Under the pieces are notes generated by a model, which was not told the DNA's origin, made no database searches, and worked only from the letters and a program-made list of their open reading frames with translations. Below are positions 51,117 through 62,957 of a stretch of DNA of 64,000 bases, one piece after another. The position numbers and the translations under genes are program-made. Numbering within the stretch: the first letter of the stretch is position 1; each line of letters starts with the position of its first letter. The DNA is taken from contig CAJOIW010000007.1 in assembly GCA_905234845.1 (NCBI GenBank), forward strand, positions 1 to 64,000, read 5' to 3'. Source of the DNA: an uncultured Prevotella sp. (GTDB lineage: Bacteria; Bacteroidota; Bacteroidia; Bacteroidales; Bacteroidaceae).

Positions 51117-51331
51117 TTGTAAATCATGCGAATGCAGCATTCCACAATCTTAAAAGCCATGCCCACAAGGATGATGACGGTTCCGGTGGTCTCGTTAGCG
51201 GCAAAGTAGATGATCAAACCGATAACAGCCAAGAGCATGAAGGCCACGTTGAGCAGGTTGCGTGTCTTGAGCAACTTGTCGTTCTTAGGTTGCTCTTCAC
51301 GTCTATGATGACGAGGGATAGTTTCTTCCAT
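51113..51331 (-). CDS. Small membrane protein, 72 residues
   Basis: The protein has a charged N-terminus (RHHRREEQPKNDKLLKT) followed by two hydrophobic helices (NVAFMLLAVIGLIIYFA and GTVIILVGMAFKIVECCI). No family is recognised. It is coupled to the porin gene by an ATGA overlap, so it may help assemble or accompany that porin, which is an inference from coupling alone. Confidence 0.7.
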   Translation of the reverse strand: MEETIPRHHRREEQPKNDKLLKTRNLLNVAFMLLAVIGLIIYFAANETTGTVIILVGMAFKIVECCIRMIYK

Positions 51332-51393
51332 GTAACTTTTCTATATTTATTTCGTTTACGATGGGAAATATAAATATTCAACTCAGTAAATTC

Positions 51394-52239
51394 TCACTTG
51401 TTGAGCAACTGGGTAACAGTAGCAAAAATCTGATCTTTGCGATCGATGGTCTTGCGTCGGAATTTGCCCGTAAGTGGGGCGAGTTTTGTCTTTTTCTTGT
51501 TGAGCGCCCGCTCATCGGTAATCCACGACTCTGCCGTTTCGCGGATACCATCGGGACGGTTTTCCTCGTAAACGTAGTTGATGCGTTCCAATGTCATTTT
51601 CAGATGATTGTCCGCACAGTAGGCGATGATGGTATAGTTGAATTCCGTCTGGTCGAGCATGACCATGCTTTTTCGGAACTGTAGCCATTCGGAATAGCGT
51701 GCGGCAATGATGTGTTCTGTCTTGTTGAATAGTGTAATGCCGCTTTCTTCTTTCTGACAATCTTCTTTTGCTTGTGCGTCAAGGAAGGCATAGACGATAT
51801 CATAAATCTCTGAGGCATTCTTTTCCGGCACATCAAGGTCGAGCGTGAACACAACTTTCCCGTCAACAACGGGCACGGCACCGGCAAGATATTTGTTTCC
51901 TGATGTCTCCCAACTGAGGGCTGTTTCTTTTTTGGTTGTCTCTGGAGCTACCGATAGTATAGGTGTGGCAGGTTTCTCGTTCTCCAAAGGCTTTGACGGT
52001 GTTGCCACAATAGTGGGTGCCGAGGGGTGTTGGGCTGTTTTTTCTTTTCGTTTAGCTTCCTTTGCAGCCTTCTTTGCGGCAGCCTTTGCCTCTTTTACGG
52101 CTCGCTTGGCTTCAATCTCGGCCTTTCGGGCTTGTTCCAGTTTCTCAGCAGCCGTGAGCGGTCTTTCCCATTCACTTTGCGCCATTGCAAAAAGCGGCAA
52201 TAATGCGATGGCGGCAATCATTATTATTCTTCTTTTCAT
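51394..52239 (-). CDS. DUF4468 domain protein, secreted
   Basis: The 281-residue protein has a signal peptide (KRRIIMIAAIALLPLFAMA). A long Ala/Lys/Glu-rich helical segment follows (AEKLEQARKAEIEAKRAVKE and onwards, to about residue 70), then a Pro/Thr linker. The C-terminal domain from about 125 I assign to DUF4468 (GKVVFTLDLDVPEKNASEIY, LDQTEFNYTIIAYCADNHLK). Its function is unknown; it is likely periplasmic. A TAAATTTG element precedes it by 23 nt. Confidence 0.8.
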   Translation of the reverse strand: MKRRIIMIAAIALLPLFAMAQSEWERPLTAAEKLEQARKAEIEAKRAVKEAKAAAKKAAKEAKRKEKTAQHPSAPTIVATPSKPLENEKPATPILSVAPETTKKETALSWETSGNKYLAGAVPVVDGKVVFTLDLDVPEKNASEIYDIVYAFLDAQAKEDCQKEESGITLFNKTEHIIAARYSEWLQFRKSMVMLDQTEFNYTIIAYCADNHLKMTLERINYVYEENRPDGIRETAESWITDERALNKKKTKLAPLTGKFRRKTIDRKDQIFATVTQLLNK

Positions 52240-52262
52240 ATTTCTATTTTGGTTTAACGCAG

Positions 52263-52270
52263 CAAATTTA
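52263..52270 (-). promoter_or_regulatory. -7 element (TAAATTTG) of the DUF4468 gene
   Basis: TAAATTTG is 23 nt before the ATG at 52239 on the minus strand. No -33 TTTG is seen at the usual distance. Confidence 0.5.
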
Positions 52271-52297
52271 CAAATTTTCGTGGGATTATCGCGAGAA

Positions 52298-54328
52298 TTA
52301 AGGAATATTTAACGTTTTCAATTGTTCTTGTAGAACGATGATTTCGTCGCGGTATTGTGCGGCTTGCAGGAAGTCGAGGTCGGACGCGGCTTGTTTCATG
52401 AGAGCTGTCAGGTTGGCAATACTCTTCTCAAGTTGCGGGCGAGTCATGTGGCGTTCAATAGCATCGGCTGCCATAAGTGCACGCTCGGGCTCAACGTATG
52501 GCTGGTAGGCAAAGTTTTCCTTGGGGCTCTTTTGGGCGGATTTCAGAGTTCCCTTGATGTTTTTCACGATTTGCTGCGGGGTAATGCCATGCTCTTCGTT
52601 GTATTTGAGCTGTAGGGCTCGTCGGCGGGCTGTCTCGTCGATGGTCTTTTGCATACTGTCTGTAATAGTGTCGGCATACATGATGGCTTTTCCGTTGACG
52701 TGTCGTGCCGCGCGTCCTACGGTTTGCGTGAGCGAGCGATGGCTGCGGAGGAACCCTTCTTTGTCAGCATCGAGGATAGCAACAAGTGAAACTTCGGGCA
52801 AGTCGAGTCCTTCGCGTAACAAGTTAACGCCTACGAGAACGTCGAAGAGTCCTGCACGCAGGTCGTTCATAATCTGCACGCGGTCGAGTGTGGCAACATC
52901 GCTGTGGATGTAGTTGGCACGAACCTCATGGTTGAGCAGGTATTCGGTAAGCTCCTCTGCCATACGCTTAGTGAGGGTCGTCACAAGAACGCGCTCATCA
53001 CGTTCGGTGCGTTCGAGTATCTCATTCATTAGGTCGTCAATCTGGTTCTCGCTCGGTCGCACTTCGATGACGGGATCTAAAAGACCTGTGGGGCGTATGA
53101 TTTGCTCAACAACGACCCCTTCTGCCTCTCCAAGCTCAAAGTCGGCAGGCGTGGCCGAGACATAAACGACTTGATGAACCATATCCATGAACTCGTCGAA
53201 ACGTAATGGACGGTTATCGAAGGCTGCTGGCAGGCGGAACCCATATTCCACAAGGTTTTGCTTACGGGCACGGTCACCGCCATACATTGTCCCTATCTGT
53301 GGAACGCTTACGTGACTCTCATCGATGAAAAGGAGAAAATCTTTTGGAAAGAAGTCGAGCAGACAATAAGGTTTTTGTCCAGGCTCACGTCCATCAAAGT
53401 AGCGCGAATAATTCTCAATCCCACTACAATGGCCAAGTTCTTTTATCATCTCTATATCATATTCAACACGCTCCTTAATACGTTGAGCCTTAATACTGTC
53501 GCCAATTTCATTAAAGAAATCAATTTGTTTAAGAAGGTCGTCTTGAATGTGACGAATGGCGGCGGCTGTTTGCTCTTTAGACGTTACGAAAATGTTTGCA
53601 GGATATAGCTGATAATTGTCAAACGTGGCTAATCGGTGATAGTCGGTGCTGTCTATTTCTTCGATGCTGTCAATCTCATCGTCCCACCATGTCACACGTA
53701 ATACGTTTTCACTATAAGCCATTGAAATGTCCACGGTATCTCCTTTTACTCGGAAATATCCCCGTTTTAGCTCGAGGTCGTTTCTGACATAGAGTGAGTC
53801 GACCAGTTTGCGGAGAAACTCGTTTCGATCAAGATGCTGCCCGCGTTGGATGGAAATGATGCTTTCTGACATGGCCGTAGGCCCCCCCATACCATAGATA
53901 CACGACACTGATGAGACAATGACAACATCCTGTCGCCCTGAGAGCAGTGCGCTTACCGCACTCAGTCGCAGACGGTCGATCTCCTCATTGATGGCCAAGT
54001 CTTTCTCTATATAAGTGTCGGAGGAAGGAAGATAGGCTTCGGGCTGATAATAATCATAATAAGACACGTAGTATTCCACCGCATTGTTGGGGAAAAAGCC
54101 CTTCATCTCTTCGTATAATTGAGCGGCCAGTGTCTTGTTGTGGCTAAGTATGAGAGTTGGCTTGCCCACGTTGGCAATGACGTTTGCCATGGTGAAAGTC
54201 TTGCCCGAGCCTGTCACACCGAGCAACACCTGGGCATGGTCTCCCCGCTCAAGCCCCTCTGTTAGTTGCCTGATTGCCTCTGGTTGATCACCGGTGGGTG
54301 AGTATTCGGATGTGAGTTGAAATGCCAT
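52298..54328 (-). CDS. uvrB: Excinuclease ABC subunit B
   Basis: I start at 54328 (676 residues): MAFQLTSEYSPTGDQPEAIR is the normal UvrB N-terminus, and the longer frame to 54370 runs back through the promoter. Motifs are Walker A GVTGSGKT (37-44), the beta-hairpin region YYDYYQPEAYLPSSDTYIEK, the DEAD-like IDESHVSV, TLTKRMAEELTEYL, and the C-terminal UVR domain with LMKQAASDLDFLQAAQYRDE. It binds and verifies DNA damage with UvrA and loads UvrC. Confidence 0.97.
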   Translation of the reverse strand: MAFQLTSEYSPTGDQPEAIRQLTEGLERGDHAQVLLGVTGSGKTFTMANVIANVGKPTLILSHNKTLAAQLYEEMKGFFPNNAVEYYVSYYDYYQPEAYLPSSDTYIEKDLAINEEIDRLRLSAVSALLSGRQDVVIVSSVSCIYGMGGPTAMSESIISIQRGQHLDRNEFLRKLVDSLYVRNDLELKRGYFRVKGDTVDISMAYSENVLRVTWWDDEIDSIEEIDSTDYHRLATFDNYQLYPANIFVTSKEQTAAAIRHIQDDLLKQIDFFNEIGDSIKAQRIKERVEYDIEMIKELGHCSGIENYSRYFDGREPGQKPYCLLDFFPKDFLLFIDESHVSVPQIGTMYGGDRARKQNLVEYGFRLPAAFDNRPLRFDEFMDMVHQVVYVSATPADFELGEAEGVVVEQIIRPTGLLDPVIEVRPSENQIDDLMNEILERTERDERVLVTTLTKRMAEELTEYLLNHEVRANYIHSDVATLDRVQIMNDLRAGLFDVLVGVNLLREGLDLPEVSLVAILDADKEGFLRSHRSLTQTVGRAARHVNGKAIMYADTITDSMQKTIDETARRRALQLKYNEEHGITPQQIVKNIKGTLKSAQKSPKENFAYQPYVEPERALMAADAIERHMTRPQLEKSIANLTALMKQAASDLDFLQAAQYRDEIIVLQEQLKTLNIP

Positions 54329-54340
54329 ATTCTCTCTCTG

Positions 54341-54371
54341 CAAAGTTACAAAAAGTCGAGAGCAGAACAAA
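54341..54371 (-). promoter_or_regulatory. Promoter of uvrB
   Basis: On the minus strand TTTG (54368-54371), 19 nt, TAACTTTG (54341-54348). The start codon at 54328 follows after 12 nt, so the leader is short. A second TAACTTTG with the same flanks lies at 54426-54433. Confidence 0.8.
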
Positions 54372-54515
54372 ATAAACGAGTTTATTTTTTTATGCCGAGA
54401 CGTAATAACTTCGCGACTTTTGTCGCAAAGTTACAAAAAATAAGTTCATAATTTATCGTTCGTTGTTTATTATTTGTTGAAAAAAACATATTTTCTGAAA
54501 AATTACTTTAAATAC

Positions 54516-54546
54516 TTTGTATTTCAAAGAAATATGCTTACCTTTG
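54516..54546 (+). promoter_or_regulatory. Promoter of the bamD-rpoZ-DUF4293 operon
   Basis: TTTG (54516-54519), 19 nt, TACCTTTG (54539-54546) is a full consensus. Transcription would begin near 54553, so the ATG at 54517 cannot be used. Confidence 0.8.
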
Positions 54547-54564
54547 CAGGCTGAAATAAGTGGA

Positions 54565-55392
54565 ATGATGAAAATACAATCGTTTATCGTAGCTCTCTTC
54601 GCACTGTTTTTTACTGGTTGTGCTCAAGAATTCAACCAAGTGTATAAGAGTACCGATGCCGCCTATAAGTACGAATACGCTAAGGAAGCCTATGCTCAGG
54701 GCAAATACGTTCGTGCGGCTACAATTCTGGAAACTGTCATTACGACGATGAAGGGAACCGATAACGCTCAGGAAAGTCTTTATCTGCTGGCAATGGCACA
54801 ATATCTTGACAAAGACTACGAGGGAGCTGCGGCCACTTTCAAGCGTTATTACCAGAGCTATCCGCGTGGTATTTATGGAGAGGAGTCAAACTTCTATATC
54901 GGTGAGAGTCTGTTTAAGAGCACACCCGAGCCGCGACTTGATCAGTCACCGACGATGCAAGCCATTGCTTCTTTTCAAGATTTTCTCGATTTGTATCCCG
55001 AATCAAAAATGCGGTCTCTTGCCCAACAACGTCTTTTCGAGTTACAAGATAAACTTGTCCAAAAAGAACTTTACTCCGCTCAGCTCTATTATAATCTCGG
55101 ACAATATTTCGGCAACTGCGTGCAAGGCGGAAACAACTATGAGGCTTGCATCATTACTGCCCAAAATGCTATTAAGGACTATCCCTATACCACGCTTCGC
55201 GAGAAGTTCGCCATCCTCATCATGAAAAGCAAGTTCGAGCTTGCCCAGCAGAGTGTCGAGGAGAAAAAACTCGACAGATTCCAAGATGCCGAAGATGAGT
55301 GCTATGGCTTCCTCAATGAGTTCCCCGAGTCGAAAGAAGCTGCCACCGCGGAGAAATACATCGCAAAATGCAAGGAGGTTGTGAAAGACTGA
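54565..55392 (+). CDS. bamD: Outer-membrane assembly lipoprotein BamD
   Basis: The start is at 54565 (or the adjacent ATG at 54568), downstream of the promoter. The 275-residue protein begins with a lipoprotein signal ending FFTGC. Tetratricopeptide-like helices follow: AYAQGKYVRAATILETV, ESLYLLAMAQYLDKDYEGAA and FKRYYQSYPRGIYGEESNF. This is the YfiO/BamD fold. It would support insertion of barrels by BamA. It is the first of three genes that often occur together in Bacteroidetes. Confidence 0.92.
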   Translation: MMKIQSFIVALFALFFTGCAQEFNQVYKSTDAAYKYEYAKEAYAQGKYVRAATILETVITTMKGTDNAQESLYLLAMAQYLDKDYEGAAATFKRYYQSYPRGIYGEESNFYIGESLFKSTPEPRLDQSPTMQAIASFQDFLDLYPESKMRSLAQQRLFELQDKLVQKELYSAQLYYNLGQYFGNCVQGGNNYEACIITAQNAIKDYPYTTLREKFAILIMKSKFELAQQSVEEKKLDRFQDAEDECYGFLNEFPESKEAATAEKYIAKCKEVVKD

Positions 55393-55462
55393 CAAACGCA
55401 CCCCCATCATTTTCAATCATCGTTTCTATGGTTCAACTATAAAATATCAACATTATTACAAT

Positions 55463-55798
55463 ATGGATTACAAAAAGTCAAAAGCACCCGTGAATACCGT
55501 TACGCGCGACGTGATGGATATGTGTGAGGAAACCGGTAACATCTACGAGAGTGTCGCTATCATTTCGAAACGCGCCAATCAGATCTCTTCCGAGATTAAG
55601 CAAGACTTGAGCAAGAAGCTCGCAGAGTTTGCTTCATACAACGACTCTCTGGAAGAGGTTTTTGAGAACCGCGAGCAAATTGAAATCTCTCGTTATTATG
55701 AGAAACTTCCGAAGCCGACTCTCCTTGCCACAGAAGAGTTTCTTGACGGGAAGATATACTATCGTGATCCCTCTCAGGATTCACAAGAGTTCGAATAA
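55463..55798 (+). CDS. rpoZ: DNA-directed RNA polymerase omega subunit (Rpb6/RpoZ-like)
   Basis: The 111-residue protein matches the Bacteroidetes omega subunit: VTRDVMDMCEETGNIYESVA, then IISKRANQISSEIKQDLSKK with the conserved RANQI helix, and LEEVFENREQIEISRYYEKL. It stabilises the polymerase beta-prime subunit. Its place between bamD and a DUF4293 gene (5 bp ahead of the latter) is typical of the phylum. Confidence 0.88.
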   Translation: MDYKKSKAPVNTVTRDVMDMCEETGNIYESVAIISKRANQISSEIKQDLSKKLAEFASYNDSLEEVFENREQIEISRYYEKLPKPTLLATEEFLDGKIYYRDPSQDSQEFE

Positions 55799-55803
55799 TA
55801 CCG

Positions 55804-56256
55804 ATGATACAGCGCAAGCAAACTATTTATCTGTTCTTGGCTTTCGTGGCCATCGTATGCTGCCTGTGTATGCAAGTAGGCTCTTTTGAGCCTGTTAATA
55901 TGGGCACGTCGGCAGAAATGTACAATCTTTTCGTTATAAGCGATAAGGATGGTGCGCCTGCTGTATGGCCATTGTTCACGATTCTGCTTGTCGTAGCGCC
56001 AGTCACTCTTGTGACAATTTTTCTATTTAAAAAACGTAAAGTTCAAGCGAGATTGTGCGTGGTTTGTCAGGTGTTGTGCCTTGCATGGTGTATTGCCTAT
56101 GCTGTAATGGGATGGGGTGTTGGTATAGAGAACACCACGTTTCACCCTGCCTTTGCTGCGGTATTGCCTGTATGTGCCATGATTCTGTTGGCTTTGGCGC
56201 GTGCCGGTATACTTGCAGACGAACGACTTGTTCGTGCAGCCGACAGAATTCGATAA
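55804..56256 (+). CDS. DUF4293 membrane protein
   Basis: The 150-residue protein starts MIQRKQTIYLFLAFVAIVCC, the usual DUF4293 opening, and has four hydrophobic helices with short loops and a C-terminal DERLVRAADRIR on the cytoplasmic side. Its function is unknown. It ends the bamD operon and is followed by a strong terminator. Confidence 0.88.
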   Translation: MIQRKQTIYLFLAFVAIVCCLCMQVGSFEPVNMGTSAEMYNLFVISDKDGAPAVWPLFTILLVVAPVTLVTIFLFKKRKVQARLCVVCQVLCLAWCIAYAVMGWGVGIENTTFHPAFAAVLPVCAMILLALARAGILADERLVRAADRIR

Positions 56257-56279
56257 AAGTCTAATAATGGCTTATGAGG

Positions 56280-56307
56280 AAAGGAACTGACACCAGTTCC
56301 TTTTTTT
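56280..56307 (+). terminator. Rho-independent terminator of the bamD operon
   Basis: A perfect 10-bp stem AAAGGAACTG / CAGTTCCTTT with a four-base loop (ACAC) is followed by a T-run to 56307. It lies 24 nt after the DUF4293 stop. Confidence 0.93.
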
Positions 56308-56333
56308 GTGAAATTCTAACGAGAATTTCATGC

Positions 56334-56443
56334 TAACCATATACTTTTCAAGTGCTAAACGTATGCTTCTCATGTGGTAAACGTATGCTTTTCATGTGGT
56401 AAACGTATGCTTTTCGGGTCATAAACGATACGTTTAGTATAAG
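56334..56443. repeat. 22-bp-period repeat, five units, between bamD and yidC operons
   Basis: Units start at 56334, 56356, 56378, 56400 and 56422. The middle three are nearly identical (TAAACGTATGCTTNTC...); the outer two keep TAAC or TAAAC at the same phase. The final unit (TAAACGATACGTTTAG) matches one near 40.02 kb. Confidence 0.92.
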
Positions 56444-56497
56444 AAAAGAATACATATAGGCTTATATAAAACTATATACGGAAGATGATTTCATAAA

Positions 56498-56530
56498 AAA
56501 CTGCTGTGGGATTTGTGTCCACAGCAGTTT
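56498..56530 (-). terminator. Rho-independent terminator of the pyrG-yidC operon
   Basis: A perfect 12-bp stem AAACTGCTGTGG / CCACAGCAGTTT with a nine-base loop lies 20 bp after the yidC stop. On the minus strand it is followed by a T-run (TTTTTTATG). Confidence 0.92.
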
Positions 56531-56550
56531 AATTGATATGTTGAGATTTA

Positions 56551-60064
<3,514 letters not shown>

Positions 60065-60122
60065 TTAGTATTACTAAATTATTGAATGATAAATCGTCTA
60101 TTGAAATTATGAATTCAAAGTG

Positions 60123-60130
60123 CAAAGGTA
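60123..60130 (-). promoter_or_regulatory. -7 element (TACCTTTG) for pyrG
   Basis: TACCTTTG lies 64 nt before the pyrG ATG on the minus strand; the -33 region lacks a clear TTTG. Confidence 0.5.
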
Positions 60131-60245
60131 AGAAAAAAAGTTGAAAAGCAGAAAAGATAAGAGGTTAAAAGTGACGAAAAAGCAATTTTCTTTACAATCA
60201 CTTTTCACTTTTCGTTTTTTTTTGTATTTTTGCAAATCTAAATAG

Positions 60246-60616
60246 CAGTGTCTCGGTCTGTCGCTGGTACTGATAAAAGGTGCGAGAGGAAAGTCCGGGC
60301 AGCATAGGACGCTCCACTTCTGAAAGTAGAAGCCATTGGTGACAGTGGGTGACGGCAGAAGAAAATGACCGCCACATTTTGTGTGGTAAGGGTGAGAAGG
60401 TGAGGTAAGAGCTCACCAGCCGGCGGGTGACCGACGGGCTGTGCCGACTGGAGGCTGCAAGTTCATGTAAACCGTCGTTTGAGGGCTGTCCGTCCGACCG
60501 TAGCGACGACGGAGGGTAGAACGCTAAAGTTGCGGGGTGACTCGCAATGTAGATAAATGACAGACACGTTACTGAAAGGTTGACGTACAGAACCCGGCTT
60601 ATAGAGGCACTGTTTT
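60246..60616 (+). ncRNA. rnpB: RNase P RNA, bacterial class A
   Basis: The conserved core GAGGAAAGTCCGGGC is near the 5' end and ACAGAACCCGGCTTATAG at the 3' end. P1 is formed by CAGTG-T-CTC (60246-) with GAG-G-CACTG (ending 60612), followed by a run of six T's. The length (about 367 nt) and the specificity-domain sequence between are usual for Bacteroidetes. A TATTTTTG element at 60225-60232 precedes it. It is the catalytic RNA that trims tRNA 5' ends. Confidence 0.96.
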
Positions 60617-60638
60617 TTCTTTTTAAACCTATCGAACA

Positions 60639-61961
60639 ATGAGTCTGAAACGTATAGTTACTTTTTTCAGAGATGAGTTGTGGAAGCCTCTTCCCGAAGG
60701 AAGAAGCTGGCTATATCGGTTTATGTATAGTCTTTTCAAGAAGTTGTTGTTGGCAGTACGGTTTTTCACAACAAAAGGGGTGATGGACCGTGCTTCATCT
60801 CTGACCTATAGCACGTTGTTGGCCATTGTGCCGGTTGTAGCCGTGGTTTTTGCTATTGCGCGCGGGTTTGGCTTTTCCAAGTATATTGAGGTGTGGTTTC
60901 GCGATGCACTATCGTCTCAGCCTCAGGCGGCCGATGCCATTATCGGTTTCGTGAACTCCTATCTGGTGCATGCGCGAAGCGGCATTATTCTTGGTATAGG
61001 TTTGGTCTTTATGCTCTGGACGGTGCTCATGCTTACCCGTAACGTGGAGCAGGCGTTTAACAACATCTGGCAGGTGAAGTCGCAAAGGAGTTTTTTGCGG
61101 AGGAGCACCGACTATTTGGCCGTTTTCTTCCTTGTTCCTATTGTCATTGTTCTGATGTCAGGCCTCTCACTTTTTGTCACAACCATTGCCGATAAGTATG
61201 TCATCGTTGGTCCGTTTCTTCGCTTTTTGCTGAGATTGATGCCCTATGTGCTCATGTCGGCAGTGTTCGTAGGTATGTATATGTTCATGCCTAACACGCG
61301 AGTGCGCTTTATGAGTGCTTTGGTTCCTGGTGTACTTGCTGGTGTGGCCATGCAAATATTACAATGGTTTTATATCTATGCGCAGATACTTCTTTCGTCC
61401 TATAATGCCATCTATGGTTCGTTTGCGGCTTTACCATTGTTTATGCTTTGGGTGCAAATATCTTGGACCATCTGCCTGTTCGGTGCTGAGTTGAGCTACA
61501 CGAATCAGAATCTTGAGGAATTCAGTTTTCTCAACAACATGGAAGACATGAGCAATCACGACCGTCTCGTGCTTAGCGCCACCTTGCTTGGAAACCTATG
61601 CCGACGGTTGGAGGAAGGTGGGAAACCTTATACTGCATTGCAACTGAAAAATGCCACTGGCATCCCAGTCCGCATAACGACTGATCTTCTCCAGCAGATG
61701 GTAAAGGCGGGACTTATCAATGAGAGTATCACGGCTGATGCTGATGCCGAAACGGTTTACCAACCAGCATTATCTCCTGATAAAATCAATATGGGTGTGC
61801 TTGCCGAGCGCTTGAACGATATTGGAGAACATCCGACAGGCATTGATATAGAAAACTACGAGAAAGCTCTTCCGAACGATTACACAGAGGTCTATCAGCA
61901 TTATCTTGATGAATTAAAGCATATAAAGATTGAAGACCTAAGCGATAAAAGTCTGCAATAA
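60639..61961 (+). CDS. YihY/virulence factor BrkB family membrane protein
   Basis: The 440-residue protein has the six-helix YihY fold, with FTTKGVMDRASSLTYSTLLA, IVPVVAVVFAIARGFG and SYNAIYGSFAALPLFMLWVQ near the end of the membrane part. A cytoplasmic C-terminal domain of about 150 residues resembles a winged helix (ALQLKNATGIPVRITTDLLQ). The family was once called RNase BN without good support; its role is unknown. It begins 23 bp after the RNase P terminator stretch. Confidence 0.9.
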   Translation: MSLKRIVTFFRDELWKPLPEGRSWLYRFMYSLFKKLLLAVRFFTTKGVMDRASSLTYSTLLAIVPVVAVVFAIARGFGFSKYIEVWFRDALSSQPQAADAIIGFVNSYLVHARSGIILGIGLVFMLWTVLMLTRNVEQAFNNIWQVKSQRSFLRRSTDYLAVFFLVPIVIVLMSGLSLFVTTIADKYVIVGPFLRFLLRLMPYVLMSAVFVGMYMFMPNTRVRFMSALVPGVLAGVAMQILQWFYIYAQILLSSYNAIYGSFAALPLFMLWVQISWTICLFGAELSYTNQNLEEFSFLNNMEDMSNHDRLVLSATLLGNLCRRLEEGGKPYTALQLKNATGIPVRITTDLLQQMVKAGLINESITADADAETVYQPALSPDKINMGVLAERLNDIGEHPTGIDIENYEKALPNDYTEVYQHYLDELKHIKIEDLSDKSLQ

Positions 61962-61990
61962 AAAGCAAAAAACCGCGTTATTATTATACG

Positions 61991-62392
61991 ATGAACCCCA
62001 TACTGAACGACTACGAGCATAGCATCACGGATAAGATGGCGAAGTTTGCCAATCTACCTGACTTTCCACGTCTGGAGGATTACGACCTTACACGTGCCGA
62101 CCTTGACGACTATCTTTTCGACAAGCAGGCTATCCTTGATAGCGAGGGCTCGGAGAAAAGTCGTTACGTCACCACGGGTATTCTCATCATCCTGCCTATC
62201 ATCGTAATAGCTGCCTTCCCGCCTTCCATGTTGCCAGGGCGCGAGTTGTTCGTGTTTGTGGGCATTGCCATCGGATTGGTGCTTTCGGCCTTTGTCTATT
62301 TCGCGAGGAAAGCCATTGTGAAGATGAAGCTCCGTCGACTCTATGACGATAAGATAGAACGCTATATCACCGCCGTATTGGAGTATAAATAA
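61991..62392 (+). CDS. Membrane protein, 133 residues, unknown function
   Basis: The protein has a soluble acidic N-terminal part (PDFPRLEDYDLTRADLDDYL), two membrane helices in the centre (GILIILPIIVIAAFPPSML and FVFVGIAIGLVLSAFVYF) and a basic C-terminal helix (KAIVKMKLRRLYDDKIERY). I do not recognise a family. It sits 29 bp after the YihY gene and is probably co-transcribed with it. Confidence 0.75.
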   Translation: MNPILNDYEHSITDKMAKFANLPDFPRLEDYDLTRADLDDYLFDKQAILDSEGSEKSRYVTTGILIILPIIVIAAFPPSMLPGRELFVFVGIAIGLVLSAFVYFARKAIVKMKLRRLYDDKIERYITAVLEYK

Positions 62393-62473
62393 TAATGAGC
62401 CATCCTCTTTACTTCATAAGGGGAAGGATGAGAAAAACGCAAATCGCTAAATGCTAAACAAATAAAGTGAACT

Positions 62474-62887
62474 ATGAACTATCAGTTACCCGATTTCATG
62501 TCGTATAAAGACAAATTCTCGGCAGAGAAATTTGTCGAGAAGATTTCACGCATTGCCAAGCGCGCAGGCTCAAAACTCGTCTATGCGGCGTTGCTACTTT
62601 ATTATACCTTGCAAAGCGATCAAGTGTCGATGAAAGACAAGGCCATTATTATAGGTGCCCTGGGTTATCTCATTAGTCCCCTCGACGTGATACCTGATGC
62701 CATTCCCATTGCCGGGTTGGGTGATGACTTGGCTGTGCTCGTCTTTGTATTGAATAAAGTTTGGGGCGAGATTTCCGATGATGTGAGAGAGAAAGCCAAG
62801 GCCAAGCTTGCCACGTGGTTCGACGAGGATGAGTTGAAGCAGGCCGATAACCTATTCAAAGAAGCTCCTGATAGCGATCCCGTATAA
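62474..62887 (+). CDS. YkvA-family protein (DUF1232)
   Basis: The 137-residue protein has the DUF1232 core KDKAIIIGALGYLISPLDVI followed by PDAIPIAGLGDDLAVLVF, with a helical N-terminus. YkvA-type proteins are small membrane proteins of unknown function. It lies 81 bp after the 133-residue gene on the same strand, with a weak hairpin (CATCCT / AGGATG) in the gap. Confidence 0.88.
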   Translation: MNYQLPDFMSYKDKFSAEKFVEKISRIAKRAGSKLVYAALLLYYTLQSDQVSMKDKAIIIGALGYLISPLDVIPDAIPIAGLGDDLAVLVFVLNKVWGEISDDVREKAKAKLATWFDEDELKQADNLFKEAPDSDPV

Positions 62888-62957
62888 AGGAACACAACAT
62901 CCTTTCTTTTATTCTACATTGAAAAAGTTCGGCAAGGGCTTGCGTTGAATATTTCCA

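Noticed and set aside
54426..54433. Second TAACTTTG upstream of uvrB as an additional promoter
   Set aside because: It lacks a -33 element at the right distance and is 97 bp from the start codon; the nearer promoter is a full match.
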